A stretch of 64,000 nucleotides of DNA. It comes from Stomorhina lunata (taxonomy: Eukaryota > Arthropoda > Insecta > Diptera > Rhiniidae). The notes beneath the pieces are model-generated. The model saw only the letters and a list, made by a program, of their open reading frames with translations, did no database searches and was not told the origin of the DNA. The stretch lies in NCBI GenBank assembly GCA_933228675.1, contig OW121743.1:95171998-95235997 (forward strand), read 5' to 3'. The translations under genes and the position numbers were made by a program. Shown here one piece after another: positions 12,095-22,682 of the stretch. Position 1 is the stretch's first letter. Each line of letters begins with the position of its first letter.

Positions 12095-13154
12095 AAAATT
12101 GAAAAACCTTAAAAACATGGTATTCTAAGCATAAACTAAACTGAATTATATAAGTATGTACATGAAAAATAACAAACAAACGATTTCAAAAATCCTATAT
12201 CCTCTTTTTTCAAAATATAATTTTAAGCTTACAAAAATAAACTATATATAAATGTTTATAAAATTTCAAACAAAAAACTGTATTTAACAAAAAACTTAGA
12301 ACTATATTTAAATCTTAAAAAAAGAAATATTTAAAATATAAAAAAACTATTTTCTCTATGCTGAAATTAATTAAAAAATTTAAAACAAAGAAAAAAGAAA
12401 ATCCCCTTAAATAAATAAAGATAAAAAATATATTTTTAAAATTAAAAAATAAATAAAATATTATGAATCAACCAATAAATTAAAAAACATAAAGTGCAAC
12501 CTACCAATCAACCAAACCCACTTCATTCATACTTTAAACAATAATTAAAAAACTTTAACAAAAAAATTACAAATATCAAATAATTAAAAAACAAAGAAAA
12601 TTCATACAAAAATCAAGAAGAAAATTTATTTGACTTGCAAAACAAAAACAAAATCGTCTTAAAAAGAAATCTAAGAAAATACAAGATTATAATGATGATA
12701 TACATTATACATTCATTATTATATAACAAAACTTAAATTTTACACATGATTATATTTATAGATTTTTTAATTTTAGATTTTAATTATTTTAATAAAAAAT
12801 TTAAATTTAATAAATCATATACATTATACATTACAAGATATCTTTAAATATATACATGCATAAATAATTCATATACATTTTAATCATCGTAAAATTAGTT
12901 AACGAATTAGTAAATGAATTTCATTAAATTCATAATTACATAAAATACATTAATCATATTTTCTTTTTATGTTGTAAATTCATTTATATTAAAAAAAAAA
13001 TCATATATTTCATCTATACATTTGAGGAAAAAATGGTAAAAAACATACCATAATCAATTTTATGGCTTATATTTAAGAGCAAAGTGATATAAATTATAAA
13101 TTAATTAATAAATTAAATAAATATTTAAAAAAAATAATGAAATTTGTCAACTTT
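12095..13154. other. Very AT-rich DNA, no gene recognised
   Basis: Almost only A and T with short runs. Stops occur in all frames and no repeat family is recognised. Confidence 0.5.
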
Positions 13155-13345
13155 AATGGAGTTTTAATTTAAAATAGAAACATTTATGTTAATTAAATGG
13201 AAATTAACGTTACAATAGGGGTATTCATGCCAGCAGTGACTAAACATTTAAGGTGAGAAGAAATAATTTTTCATAAAAAAAAATTTTATACAAAAATTTT
13301 AATATTCTTTTTGAAAAAGGAACATTTTCTATAAATATAGCAAAT
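13155..13345 (+). repeat. Direct repeat, copy 1 (beside 30-bp repeat field)
   Basis: It carries ACAATAGGGGTATTCATGCC followed by GACTAAACATTTAAGG, which recur at 13580-13760. The two copies are about 425 bp apart in the same orientation and include the start of the 30-bp repeat field, so a larger unit has been duplicated. Confidence 0.75.
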
Positions 13346-14850
13346 TTTTGTATAACAGTTTTTTTGTATAGCAGTTTCCCTTTATAATATACGTATAACA
13401 GTTTGATATAGAGAATACTTCTGTATAACAGTTTTTCTTGAGATTGGTTTGTTACCGTTTTCTATAGATTACAATTTCGTATAACAGTTTTCCTATTGAG
13501 AATGATTTTGTATAACATATTTCCTATAGAGAATACTATTGTATGACTGTTTTCTGTTAGAATTATACTTTGTTATAACAGTTTTATTTTAAAATAGAAA
13601 CACTTATGACAATCAAATGGAAAGTAATGTTACAATAGGGGTATTCATGCCAGCAATGACTAAACATTTAAGGTGAGATGGAATAATTTTTCATTGAAAT
13701 TTTCAATAAAAATGGGAAATTATCAATATTGCCTTCGAAAAAGGAACATTTTCTATAAACATAGATTTTTGTATAACAGTTGCCCTTTATAATCTAAGTA
13801 AACAGTTTGATATAGAAATTTTTAGTTTTCTGAAAATTTGTTCCCTTTAGATTATCCTTTATTAATTTAGTTTTCTATAGATAACACTTGTGTATAACAG
13901 TTTTCCTATAGGGAATGATTTTGTATAACCCTTTTATTACAGTTCTATATATGATGATTTTGTATAACAGTTTTTCTATAGAGAACACTTTTACTTTACA
14001 GTTTTCCTATAGATAATATCTAGGTATAACAGCTTGCAAAAGTGAATCTTTTATAAATTTTCAGTTATCCTTTATAACATTTACCCTTTAAATTTGACTT
14101 TTGAAACAGTTTTCTATAGGTATCACTTTTCCTATAGAGAATACTTATAAGAGTTTTCTTTTAGATTATACTCTGTTATAACAGCTATTATATTGTGTAG
14201 ATACTCTTGTATAACAGTTGTTCTAAATATAATGAATTTTTATAACAGATTTCCTGTAGTGATACCCTTGTATAATAGTTATATATAAAATGATTTTGTA
14301 TAACAGTTTTTCTATAGAGAACACTTTTACATAAAAGTTTTCCTATAGAGAATATCTTTGTATAACAGTTTTCCTATAGAGAATACTTTTGTATAACAGT
14401 TTTCTTTAGATTATACTTTTTCATAACATTACTTGTGTATAACAGTTTTCCTAAAGAGATACCACTGTATAACAGTTGTTCAGATAATGATTTTGTATAA
14501 CAGTTTTTTATTGAGAACACTTTTACATAACAGCTTGCCTTTAGAGAATATCATTGTATAACAGTTTTCCTGTAGGAAAAACTTTTGTATAACTGTTTTC
14601 CTTAAGAGAAAAATTTTGTATAACAGTTTTTCTATAGAAAAAATACTTTTATGTACCAGTTTTACTATAGAAAAGGTTGTTTTATGACAGATTTAAAGAA
14701 CATAAAGAACACCAGATAATATTTGTAGGTGGTAATTTTTATAGAGAATTTTGGTATGACAGTTTTTCTATAGAAATTATTACTTATATACTATAGACAA
14801 TACTTATATATAACAGTTTTCTACATAGAATACAATTTTATGACACTTTT
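13346..14850 (+). repeat. Degenerate 30-bp tandem repeat field
   Basis: Variants of TGTATAACAGTTTTCCTATA followed by GAGAATACTT recur dozens of times with period about 30 bp, strongly diverged, and interrupted by the second direct-repeat copy at 13580-13760. Related units reappear at 19470-19590. This is an old, decaying minisatellite. Confidence 0.8.
13580..13760 (+). repeat. Direct repeat, copy 2
   Basis: Second copy of the 13155-13345 block, with the same ACAATAGGGGTATTCATGCC core and several substitutions. Confidence 0.75.
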
Positions 14851-14851
14851 T

Positions 14852-15420
14852 TATACCCTTCAACATGGAAAGGATGTTATAAGTTTGTTATGTTGTAAGT
14901 AACGCATATAATTATTGGTATTAGACCTACCCTTTAGTAACCAATAGATAAAGAATATATTCCTAAATTGTTTTAACGATGTCAGTCCGCCCGTCTATCT
15001 GGAAGGCTGGAAGGAAAAATTTCGTTGAAATCGATCTAGATTAGACCATAGCTCCCATAGAAACTCCTGTAAAAAGTGTCTAAATGCTACGATAATCACA
15101 AAAATGCTCGTAAATCTGAAGATAATGACAATTGTTTATAATGACAATTGTTTATTTATTTTTATTTGTTGTTATTATTTATTATTTTTATATAAACTAT
15201 AATCAAATTGCAACATTTCGAGACAATCGGTCCACATTTGACTCTAGCTCTCATATAAGGCCCATATATATTTAAGGACGGATATAACTAAAGATATATG
15301 TAAGTCATTAGAAAATTTTTGTATGATGACATAATTTAACAAATATGCAAGAGAAAGAAATAACAGTGGTGAAGGATAGCACATGGTCGAACTTGACGAC
15401 CATGACACTTTCTTACTTGT
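14852..15420 (+). mobile_element. DINE-1/Helentron-like dispersed element, copy B
   Basis: It starts at TATACCCTTCAACATGG, has GATGTCAGTCCGCCCGTC as its core, one CGGTCCACATTTGAC module, and ends with GACACTTTCTTACTTGT. These are the landmarks of the family described at 5055-5815. Confidence 0.65.
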
Positions 15421-15689
15421 TTTTATTAGATTTTTACAGGTGAATTAAACAAAAAAATAGGTGCAAAAGCTCTTCCCCTGCTTATGCAAGTAATGACATT
15501 AACCAAAAAACCCTTGTTCAGCTGATGTCATTCTTCAAATTATTTTTTTAGCTTGTTATGAGTGAACCACTGAAATCCAATTTAAGAGAAAAGTTACTAT
15601 ACCAAATTACCAGCATATATTCCATATCGTCATCTGAAATGCAAAAGAGCGTAATTAACACAAAATTTTTAATTTTTTGAAGAAGGCCA

Positions 15690-15885
15690 AATAATGGAAT
15701 CCACAGGAAAGCGGCTGTCGTATTGGTACCTGCTGGAATGTGGAGAAGGTCAATAGATACGGAGTTGCAAGCAGCAAACTATTCATGGAATGAAGTATGC
15801 CTAACACCTCGCAATAGAGTTCGATAAAAGGATGGTTGAGGCCCTATGCTCCACTGGGTGCCAATGATAACAGAAGATGATGAAG
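15690..15885 (+). pseudogene. Non-LTR retrotransposon RT ORF, decayed 3' end
   Basis: One frame beginning near the TGGAGAAGGTCAATAG segment (about 15,736) reads WRRSIDTELQAANYSWNEV, then drifts into stops, followed by words resembling an ending such as 'ALCSTG'. This is the typical C-terminal tail of reverse-transcriptase ORFs in RTE/CR1/Jockey-type elements (a WRR(T/S)(I/V) motif, then a W-x-E helix near the end). Stops and frame changes show it is dead. Clade is not assignable from so short a piece. Confidence 0.4.
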
Positions 15886-16186
15886 CAAACCAAAATACAT
15901 CTATCTACAAAATTTTTTTTTCGCGGATGCTTTGTTGACCCAATTCCAAAATTTGGATGTAATGTTTCTTGTAGTTTAAAATATATAATGTTTTTTGATT
16001 CTCCTTTAAAAAAACTAAAAGTGTAGTTACGCCCTTTTGCATTTCAGTTCGCAATATTTTTTTTTATTTTTTGAAAATATGTTTATTTGATCAATTGCAC
16101 TTCCATGAATTATATTTAACGTTCAAGAAAATTCTAAGGAAATCCCAAAAAATAAACAGTTTAATACCCCCACATTCGCAGTAATT

Positions 16187-17278
16187 CAGGGGTGTCATAG
16201 AAACCAAGTCAGTTTTAAAATTTCTCGGTTTTGAAAACCAATACTGGTTATATTTGGTGTCATGAAACCAAGTCGGTTTTGTTATTATTGGTTTTAAATC
16301 AAACAAAATGTTCGAATCAATTGTTTATTATTTTATTTGATTTTTTTTGAAACATCAAAAATCAAATAAAAAATAAAATAAAAATTATTAAGGAAAATTA
16401 TTTAAAGAAAAACTTTCAGTTTTTTGCGATGTTTGTGGTATAGGTATAAAGAAAATGCTGCTATTTGGACAAATGAAGCTCAACATCATGAAATGACCGA
16501 ATTGCGGACTGGAAAAAATGTAATCTACCTACACGAAGAAACAAACCACAGCCAATCAAAAGACGATTGTCACTTACACTTAAATTGCAAACAATTAAGT
16601 TGATATGCATTTGCTTCGCCAGTGCCTACCTCCACACAAAGAATATTCTAGCCTTACAATTTTCCCTATTTTTGATATTTTTTATGTTTGTCGATACGGT
16701 TAATTGATTCCAAAAACAAAAAGTACCAAAACTTGTTTTTATCTTATTACATGATAAAAAATGCTATGTAAACAATTTACCCATCTCTTTTTATTTGAAA
16801 GTTAAAGCTAAAAAGTACCAAAAATATTTTTTCTCTTTTTCTCCCCTTTTTTCGAAAAGTACTTACCACTTGTACTGTTATTTTTTATTATTTTTGTAAC
16901 TGATCCAAACTCGATTTCAATTTTGGTTCTATTGTTTTAAGTTTGGGAATTATAGCGTTATTGAATTTTCCCTTTTTTATCCCCCATAGGGCCAAATTTT
17001 CAAAAATCTGTTCTTAGTGGACCTTTAAATCGAAAAAGGCACCAGTTAGCCAGTAACGCCTTTGTTTTAAATTGATAGACCAATTTTGAAATGAAATCTG
17101 TTAACTGTAAATTGCTTGGTTTATTTCCAATACTAAACCAATAATATTATTTTCTGTGATACATAAAACCAATAGAAAATGTAGCTCGAACAATAATATT
17201 GGAATTCATGACACCAATTTAATTTTTTTGTCGTTTTCAAAACCAATACCAATAAAATTGGTTTCTATGACACCCCTG
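16187..17278. mobile_element. TIR DNA transposon (CAGGGGTGTC ends), copy 2
   Basis: The ends CAGGGGTGTCATAGAAACCA and TTTCTATGACACCCCTG are inverted repeats flanked by ATT on both sides. The interior is the reverse complement of copy 1 at 7009-8310 apart from the nested insertion there. This copy therefore gives the uninterrupted structure (1,092 bp). No intact transposase frame is visible. Confidence 0.75.
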
Positions 17279-17510
17279 ATTGTGATAAAATTTTTTGTTT
17301 TGTTAAAAATTTCTTTAGAAAGTTATTTATTTAGAATTAATTAGAACAAACCTGCAATTCACCTAAACAATTGATAAGAATATTTGTAAGTAATTAGTAT
17401 GATAAAAAGCTGGTGAAAATAGTTATGTTTATATATTATTGCAATAATTTGCTAAAGACATAGAGGCGTCAATATATTACTCTTATCGACTTAAGTAAGG
17501 TACTGATAGC

Positions 17511-17757
17511 GCACAGTGGGATCTTTTAGTTTCAGAAAATTTTATTCGAAGGAAATATTTTTACTGAATATTTTTGGTAGAAAAAGTATAAGTAATATTT
17601 CGTTTTGAAACTATAATTTTCCATCACCATCCAAAAAATTTAATTCGAAATTTAAGATAGTAGTGCTGACAATTATTTGAATTAAAGACACCAATTTTTA
17701 ATTATTCGGCATTGTTATTATTATTATTTGTTTTTGTTTGTAATCACCCCACTGTGC
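17511..17757. mobile_element. MITE with GCACAGTGGG termini
   Basis: GCACAGTGGG at 17511-17520 and CCCACTGTGC at 17748-17757 are perfect 10-bp inverted ends, flanked by AGC on both sides (17508-17510, 17758-17760). The interior is AT-rich and non-coding. CACAGTG-type ends are known in Transib and Chapaev/CACTA-related transposons; which applies cannot be decided here because the target duplication could be read as 3 or 4 bp. Confidence 0.6.
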
Positions 17758-18305
17758 AGCGTATGGATTCTTTACGTATTTTATTAACAACAACAATGTT
17801 TTTATTTTTTATTTCTATAACTATCTAATGGATTTGTTTTTGACCCACTGAAATAGTTTTTTTTAATAAAAATATTTACAATTTAATCTAACATTCGTAA
17901 GCTTCAAGCACTTTTGTACTTATGTGAAAAGTCAACAACTCGACTATTCCAAACAGCGGGTATAATTACGTTTCAAAAAAAAATTCAAATAAACACCAGA
18001 AAATGTCAACAAAGACAAATACCTAATTGTCATAAAAACTATCTACAAAAATATTTTTATAAAAAAAAAACAGCAAACTTTTCATTGATAACAAATGTAG
18101 CAGCAAATAAATATAAATAAATAAACTATAAAAAGTAACAACAAAATCCAATTTGTCAACATTAACAAAATAATATTAAATGTTTATTTAAGTCAAGTAC
18201 CCTACAGCATCGCATGCACAGAAATTTTAGTCTGACACGAATATTATAAAAAAACTTGGTAGTGAAAATGTGTTAAAATTTTCGAATTAACATATTATTG
18301 TAAAG
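17758..18305. other. AT-rich DNA, no gene recognised
   Basis: A 68-codon frame at 17914-18120 is low-complexity and matches nothing I recognise. No repeat family is seen. Confidence 0.45.
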
Positions 18306-19075
18306 GGTTGTCCATTTTGCGGTTTCAAAAGTAAACCTAAATAAAACACACGTAAAAATTTTTTTCATGATATTTCTTTCTTTATTATAAAGTTTAAACG
18401 TTATCATTATGTGCGAAACACTACATCATTTAAATGACAACCACGCGAAGTTTGGATATTGGGCGGTATTTCAGCCATTACTTGACCAAGTGCTCAAGAG
18501 TTAAAGGTTTATCTGCATAAACACGGGCTTTCGCGTAGACCCGCAAAAAATCTAATGGTGTCAAATCGCATGATCTTGGTGGCCAGTTGATATCGCCACG
18601 ACGAGAAATTACTCGGCCAGGAAATGTCTCTTGCAATAAAGCCATAATCGCTCGAGTTGTGTGTAGGCAATAATGTTCCGTAAGACAGTCCTAATAGTAT
18701 TGAGAACGACGAGGAATCGACACATTTGGGTCTTCTGCAACACTTTCACTTACAGCGATAATTTCAGCGGAACGAGTGAAACGATGATGCACACCCCTTA
18801 CAATATTTGTAACCGCTCCAGTCTCCTCAAATTTCTCCACAGTTGGACGATAATGTAAACCATAATCTTCTCTTAAAGCACGATCTGTGGCTGTTGCAGA
18901 ATCACAATTTTTGTAGTATGTTTTGATCATTTTTATGTGTTGTGTGATACTTAAGCGATCCATTTTCGTCAATGTCAGACTTTCAACTGAAAAGAGTTGG
19001 TTAGTTTGACAGATGTCGTATTCCTGTCCTATACTTTTAAAACCACGAAATTTATAGTCCGATATTTTTTAACGT
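18306..19075 (-). mobile_element. Tc1/mariner-type element, internally deleted
   Basis: The ends are diverged inverted repeats: GCGGTTTCAAAAGTA near 18,320 and the complement of GTGGTTTTAAAAGTA near 19,040. Between them lies a broken minus-strand transposase (18410-18964). No clear TA target duplication is visible because both flanks are degraded. Confidence 0.65.
18410..18964 (-). pseudogene. Tc1/mariner-type transposase remnant
   Basis: The N-terminal part (18691-18964, minus strand, ATG at about 18962-18964) reads MDRLSITQHIKMIKTYYKN and continues through an acidic helix to a SIPRRSQ motif. This is the helix-turn-helix domain of insect mariner-type transposases (DUF4817-like). Shortly downstream the frame shifts and the middle of the catalytic domain is missing. 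The C-terminal part resumes near 18,665 with words such as ALLQETFPGRVISRRGD and SCDLTPLDF, the family's last catalytic block. The lost centre removes at least one catalytic acidic residue, so it cannot encode an active enzyme. Confidence 0.75.
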
Positions 19076-19084
19076 ATTCAAAAT

Positions 19085-19235
19085 AATTTATAAAAATTGG
19101 AAATTTTACAAATTTCCTAGAATAATGGAAAATTTTCAAAATTTCCTTAAAAATCGTAAATTTTAAAAATTACCTATAAAATGGGATATTGTACAAATTT
19201 TCTTTAAAAATAGGAAATTTTCAAAATCTTCTTCC
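19085..19235 (+). repeat. Degenerate short tandem repeat (GGAAATTTT units)
   Basis: Four to five diverged units of about 37 bp with GGAAATTTT and AAATTTCCT words. It resembles, but does not match, the 33-bp minisatellite at 10.4-11.6 kb. Confidence 0.5.

Positions 19236-19263
<28 letters not shown>
19236..19263. repeat. TA microsatellite
   Basis: Perfect alternating TA run ending in TATAAATGG. Confidence 0.9.
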
Positions 19264-19266
<3 letters not shown>

Positions 19267-19454
19267 GGATGTGTTTAAGTATGTTTTGATGAAATTTTCA
19301 GGGAATCTTCAGAAAATCCAGGCAGGTGACACTTTTTTGATCTTCGGTCTATGGAGAGGCGTGGCAAAATGGAATTTCCACATTGCACCACCAATAACAT
19401 CTATCTATATCTTAAGTTTGCTTAGGGCCAGCAACGCGGACCGGGTCAGCTAGT
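19264..19454 (+). mobile_element. Possible Helitron 3' end fragment
   Basis: This GC-richer block ends GGACCGGGTCAGCTAGT, followed by a T-rich flank. Helitrons end in CTRRT (here CTAGT at 19450-19454) preceded by a short GC-rich hairpin-like segment. The 62-codon frame over it is not a known protein. Only the 3' tip is visible, so this is tentative. Confidence 0.35.
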
Positions 19455-19469
19455 TTTATATAAAAAAGT

Positions 19470-19600
19470 AAAATTTCCTATAACAGTTTCAGTTTCCTAT
19501 ATATATAGGAAATTTTTGATAACACTTTTTCTTTAGATATTGATTTTTTATAACCGTTTTTCTATAGAGAATATTAAAAAATTTTTCCGAAGACTCTATA
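19470..19600 (+). repeat. Outlying 30-bp repeat units
   Basis: Units such as TTTTTCTATAGAGAATATT match the degenerate field at 13.3-14.9 kb, about 5 kb away. Confidence 0.5.
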
Positions 19601-19603
19601 CTA

Positions 19604-19777
19604 TAAAGATGTTGCACTCTCAAACATTGATTTGCCGTATGGTCTTTTCGATAAGTCCCATAAAAAATAGAGTATACCGTTTTTACTTTAATCCGGAAAC
19701 AACTAATTAATAAGATCAGCAAATGATAGAAAGCTAACGTATACACACGTGCTAATGAAATGAGTGTAACATCTTTA
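19604..19777. repeat. Inverted-repeat element (TAAAGATGTTRCACTC ends)
   Basis: TAAAGATGTTGCACTC at 19604-19619 faces its complement at 19762-19777 with one mismatch. The right end abuts the next inverted-repeat element exactly. Confidence 0.5.
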
Positions 19778-19966
19778 CAGTACGTTTACACACGTAGGTG
19801 ACTTGTTACAAGTTGTGTATACGTATTCTTCTGACATGCAAGTAAAAAAATCACTGGCAATCAAAATCGCTTGCCAGTGAGCCTACAACTTGCAGAAGTG
19901 TGATTGTGTTAGTAAAAAATATAAATGTATTGAGCTTGCACTTGCATGTGTAAATGCCGTGTTATA
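19778..19966. mobile_element. MITE-like element with central hairpin
   Basis: The left end (CAGTACGTTTACACACG) and the reverse complement of the right end (CACGGCATTTACACATG) are similar over about 30 bp. The centre carries a perfect 10-bp stem, TCACTGGCAA / TTGCCAGTGA. Non-coding. Confidence 0.45.
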
Positions 19967-20006
19967 TGTACATATTATAGTGTTTGATAAAATGCTTATT
20001 TATCAG

Positions 20007-20585
20007 GGACCGTAACTGTTATAACTTTTATAGTAAAAGTCAGAAAATAAAAGTTATTTTTTGACTTTTATTTTTTCGATAAAAAATAACCGTTATTTTT
20101 GACTTTTATTTTTTCAAGCAAGAATAAAAGTTATTTTTTGATTTTTATTTTTTTGAGCAAAAATAAAAGTTATTTTTTGACTTTTATTTTTTCGAGCAGA
20201 AATAAAAGTTATTTTTATTTGAAATCATGATAAATTTATTGAAAAATTTTTTCAAACAAAGATAATTTTTCAGTGAAAATAATTTACATATGCTAAAAAA
20301 TTAATGGAGTTGAGTTTTGTAATCATAATTGGGGTTGGAAACACAAAAATAACTTTTATTTCCGCTCGAAAAAATAAAAGTTCAAAAATAACTTTTATTT
20401 CTGCTCGAAAAAATAAAAGTCAAAAATTAACTTTTATTTTTGCTCGATATAATAAAAGTTAAAAATAACAGCTATTTTTGCTCGAAAAAATAAAAGTTAA
20501 AAAATAACTTTTATTTTTGCTCGATATAATAAAAGTTAAAAATAACTGTTATTTTTGACCAAAAAATAAAAATCAAAAGTATATA
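20007..20585. mobile_element. Foldback-like element with tandem-repeat arms, copy 1
   Basis: It begins GGGACCGTAACTGTTATAAC and has arms made of about 50-bp tandem subrepeats (AATAAAAGTTATTTTTTG, TTTTTTCGAGCA). The right arm carries the complementary subrepeats (TTTTTGCTCGA) around a unique centre with ATTGGGGTTGGAAACAC. A second copy is at 58098-58530. Inverted arms built from tandem subrepeats resemble Foldback-type elements. Confidence 0.65.
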
Positions 20586-21780
20586 AATAATATTTATATA
20601 TTTTTTGATGGTCGTAAAACGAAGGTTACTTTTTGCCTCTTTCGAACTTTTATGAATTAAATTTTGTTTTTAATTTTCTTCCTTATCTATTTATATATTT
20701 TTCAATAAAATTGGGCAAGTCGTTTTGAAGATATGTCAAAGTATCTAGACAACCTCTTCTTAATAATATTTATGCGTAGGGTTATCCTGTATTTGGCTTT
20801 GATCGACTATAACACTTTTTTACTTGTTCCATATTGTTTTTGTTCTTTAATTTGTGTGGGAAAATTAAAAAAATAATACAACACCATTTCCAATTGTATT
20901 TCACAGTCGATTAAGTCAATAACATCAATCATTTGCTTGTCGAAAGTCTTAGTAAAGTTATAAAGTCATTATCGATGATAAATAACTAATATTGGAAAAT
21001 TCTTGAAAACTTCTGAAATCTGATAAGAAGTTGCTGGGCAAATTTTAAAATATAATTAGAAAAATACGATAAATTCTGAAATACAATTATAGATGGTGTA
21101 GAGGCAAAGGTATAAACAAAATTTAAATGCGTTTAAATTTAATTTCAAACTAAACTCAACAGGTGTTCTGACAAGCATGAATATTTAGTAGTTGGTAAAT
21201 TAAATTTAATATATGCGTATAATTATTTATGTTGTCTTAGGTCAGTAACTGATAATTTTTTTTTTATAGGTTTTTGTTTTATTTATAAAAAATTTTCGCT
21301 TTAATTAATATTAGGTTCATATGAAAAACTTTTAATTGGTTCACACGAAATTGTGATTTATTGTATTTTTGCGTATTATTTCGTATAAAACAAAGTAATT
21401 CTTTTTTTTTTGCAAAATTAACAAAACAACTTAATTGTAAGACGCATTTGCAATCACGTACCGTATTTCGAATTTCGCTTTCTTTTTAATAATTTCTCTT
21501 TGGAATGGTTAAATAAATAAATATCATACTACACATTTATTTGATGTTGAATTAAGGCTAATAAATATGATTTTTTTTAGTTACTAATTAAGATAAGATA
21601 AACTTAATTATGGGTTTTATTGGTTTTAATTAGCAGAATTGTTGGAATAGGCAACGACTATATAAAGTTATAATAATAATGAATTGTTTTTTTTTATTGA
21701 TTTATTAATAACTTGTTTATAACAGCAATGAAATATATTATTTTAGTTCCTCTAAAGAGAGATAACACAAAATTTTTAAA
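20586..21780. other. AT-rich DNA, no gene recognised
   Basis: A weak tail similar to the DINE-like family (GATCGACTATAACACTTTT then TTACTTGTT) lies at about 20,798-20,828. Otherwise nothing is recognised. Confidence 0.4.
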
Positions 21781-21965
21781 TTTTCACCAAAAAATCGATG
21801 TAGAGGAAATGATGTAAGATTTTTATAGTGGGTGGATATGACCCACTGTAAAAATCTTACATCATTTCCTCTACAATTTCGACAAAGAAATTACAGTTTT
21901 TGTATGTACTGAACATTTTGTATTGACTTACTTTCGATGAACTAGTGCGATATGGGGACCCACCT
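21781..21965. repeat. Relative of the 2.2-2.7 kb foldback family
   Basis: It contains GAGGAAATGATGTAAG in both orientations and an end motif CGATGAACTAGTGCGATATG near 21,940, as in the elements at 2189-2692 and 58680-58860. Confidence 0.5.
21799..21875 (+). other. Near-perfect 35-bp stem, 7-nt loop hairpin
   Basis: Left arm 21799-21833 and right arm 21841-21875 pair over all 35 positions; the single difference is a T opposite G, which would be a G-U wobble in RNA. The loop is GGATATG. Size and shape match an insect pre-miRNA or short-hairpin siRNA source. However, the arm sequence belongs to a dispersed repeat, so it may just be two repeat ends meeting head to head. Transcription is not shown. 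Confidence 0.6.
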
Positions 21966-22071
21966 TAAGCTTTACAGTACAGAAATACGTACAATTTTTT
22001 TTACATTTGACCCCAATGTCGGATCAGATATCGGAAAAGCGAAGTTTAGACATGCCAGTTATATTGGAAAA

Positions 22072-22679
22072 ACAAGTAAGAAAGTGCTAAAGTCGGTCAA
22101 GACCGACCATACCTATCACCACTAACTTCAACACCTTTGACTTTTTCTTGCAAACATTTTCTCAAAACTTTAAATGACGGAAATCATTTCGACTTATATG
22201 ACAGCTATTGTCAAATGTGGACCGATTATCAGCAAATTTGGCAAATTGATTACTGTTGTTACAAAAATAATGTATGCAAAAAATAAACTTAAAATCCGAT
22301 TATCTTACGAGCGTTTTAGTGATTATGGTCTTATTTAGTGCGTGATGTGATCAAATGTCGACCGATTTCAATTTGGTACAGTGATTTTAGTTTACATAAG
22401 CAGTATTTAGTTTAATTTTCATGAAAAAATATTGATATTTGTGGCCAATATAGCAATTCCGGGAAGTGGGACCTATGGGAGATACCATAAATATTGGACC
22501 GATTTCAATAGCCATGGTCGCACTATCAAAAAAATGATCTGTGCCAAATGATGATGAATCAAATTTTCTTTAGAATTGTGGCCTGTACTTTGATTACATG
22601 GTTTACATGGGGGTCCAGCCAGGAAGCCAGCCGTCCAGCCAGTATAATACCCTTTCCACCTATGGTGGTGAAGGTTATA
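22072..22679 (-). mobile_element. DINE-1/Helentron-like dispersed element, copy D
   Basis: In reverse orientation: AACAAGTAAGAAAGTGCTAA at the left end, two GTGGACCGATT-type modules, the GTCCAGCCAGGAAGCCAG core near 22,612, and a terminal palindromic stretch CCACCTATGGTGG near 22,656. Family as at 5055-5815. Confidence 0.7.
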
Positions 22680-22682
22680 AAA

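Noticed and set aside
16091..16306. 71-codon minus-strand frame
   Set aside because: It lies across the terminal inverted repeat of the DNA transposon and has no counterpart of similar coding quality in the sister copy.
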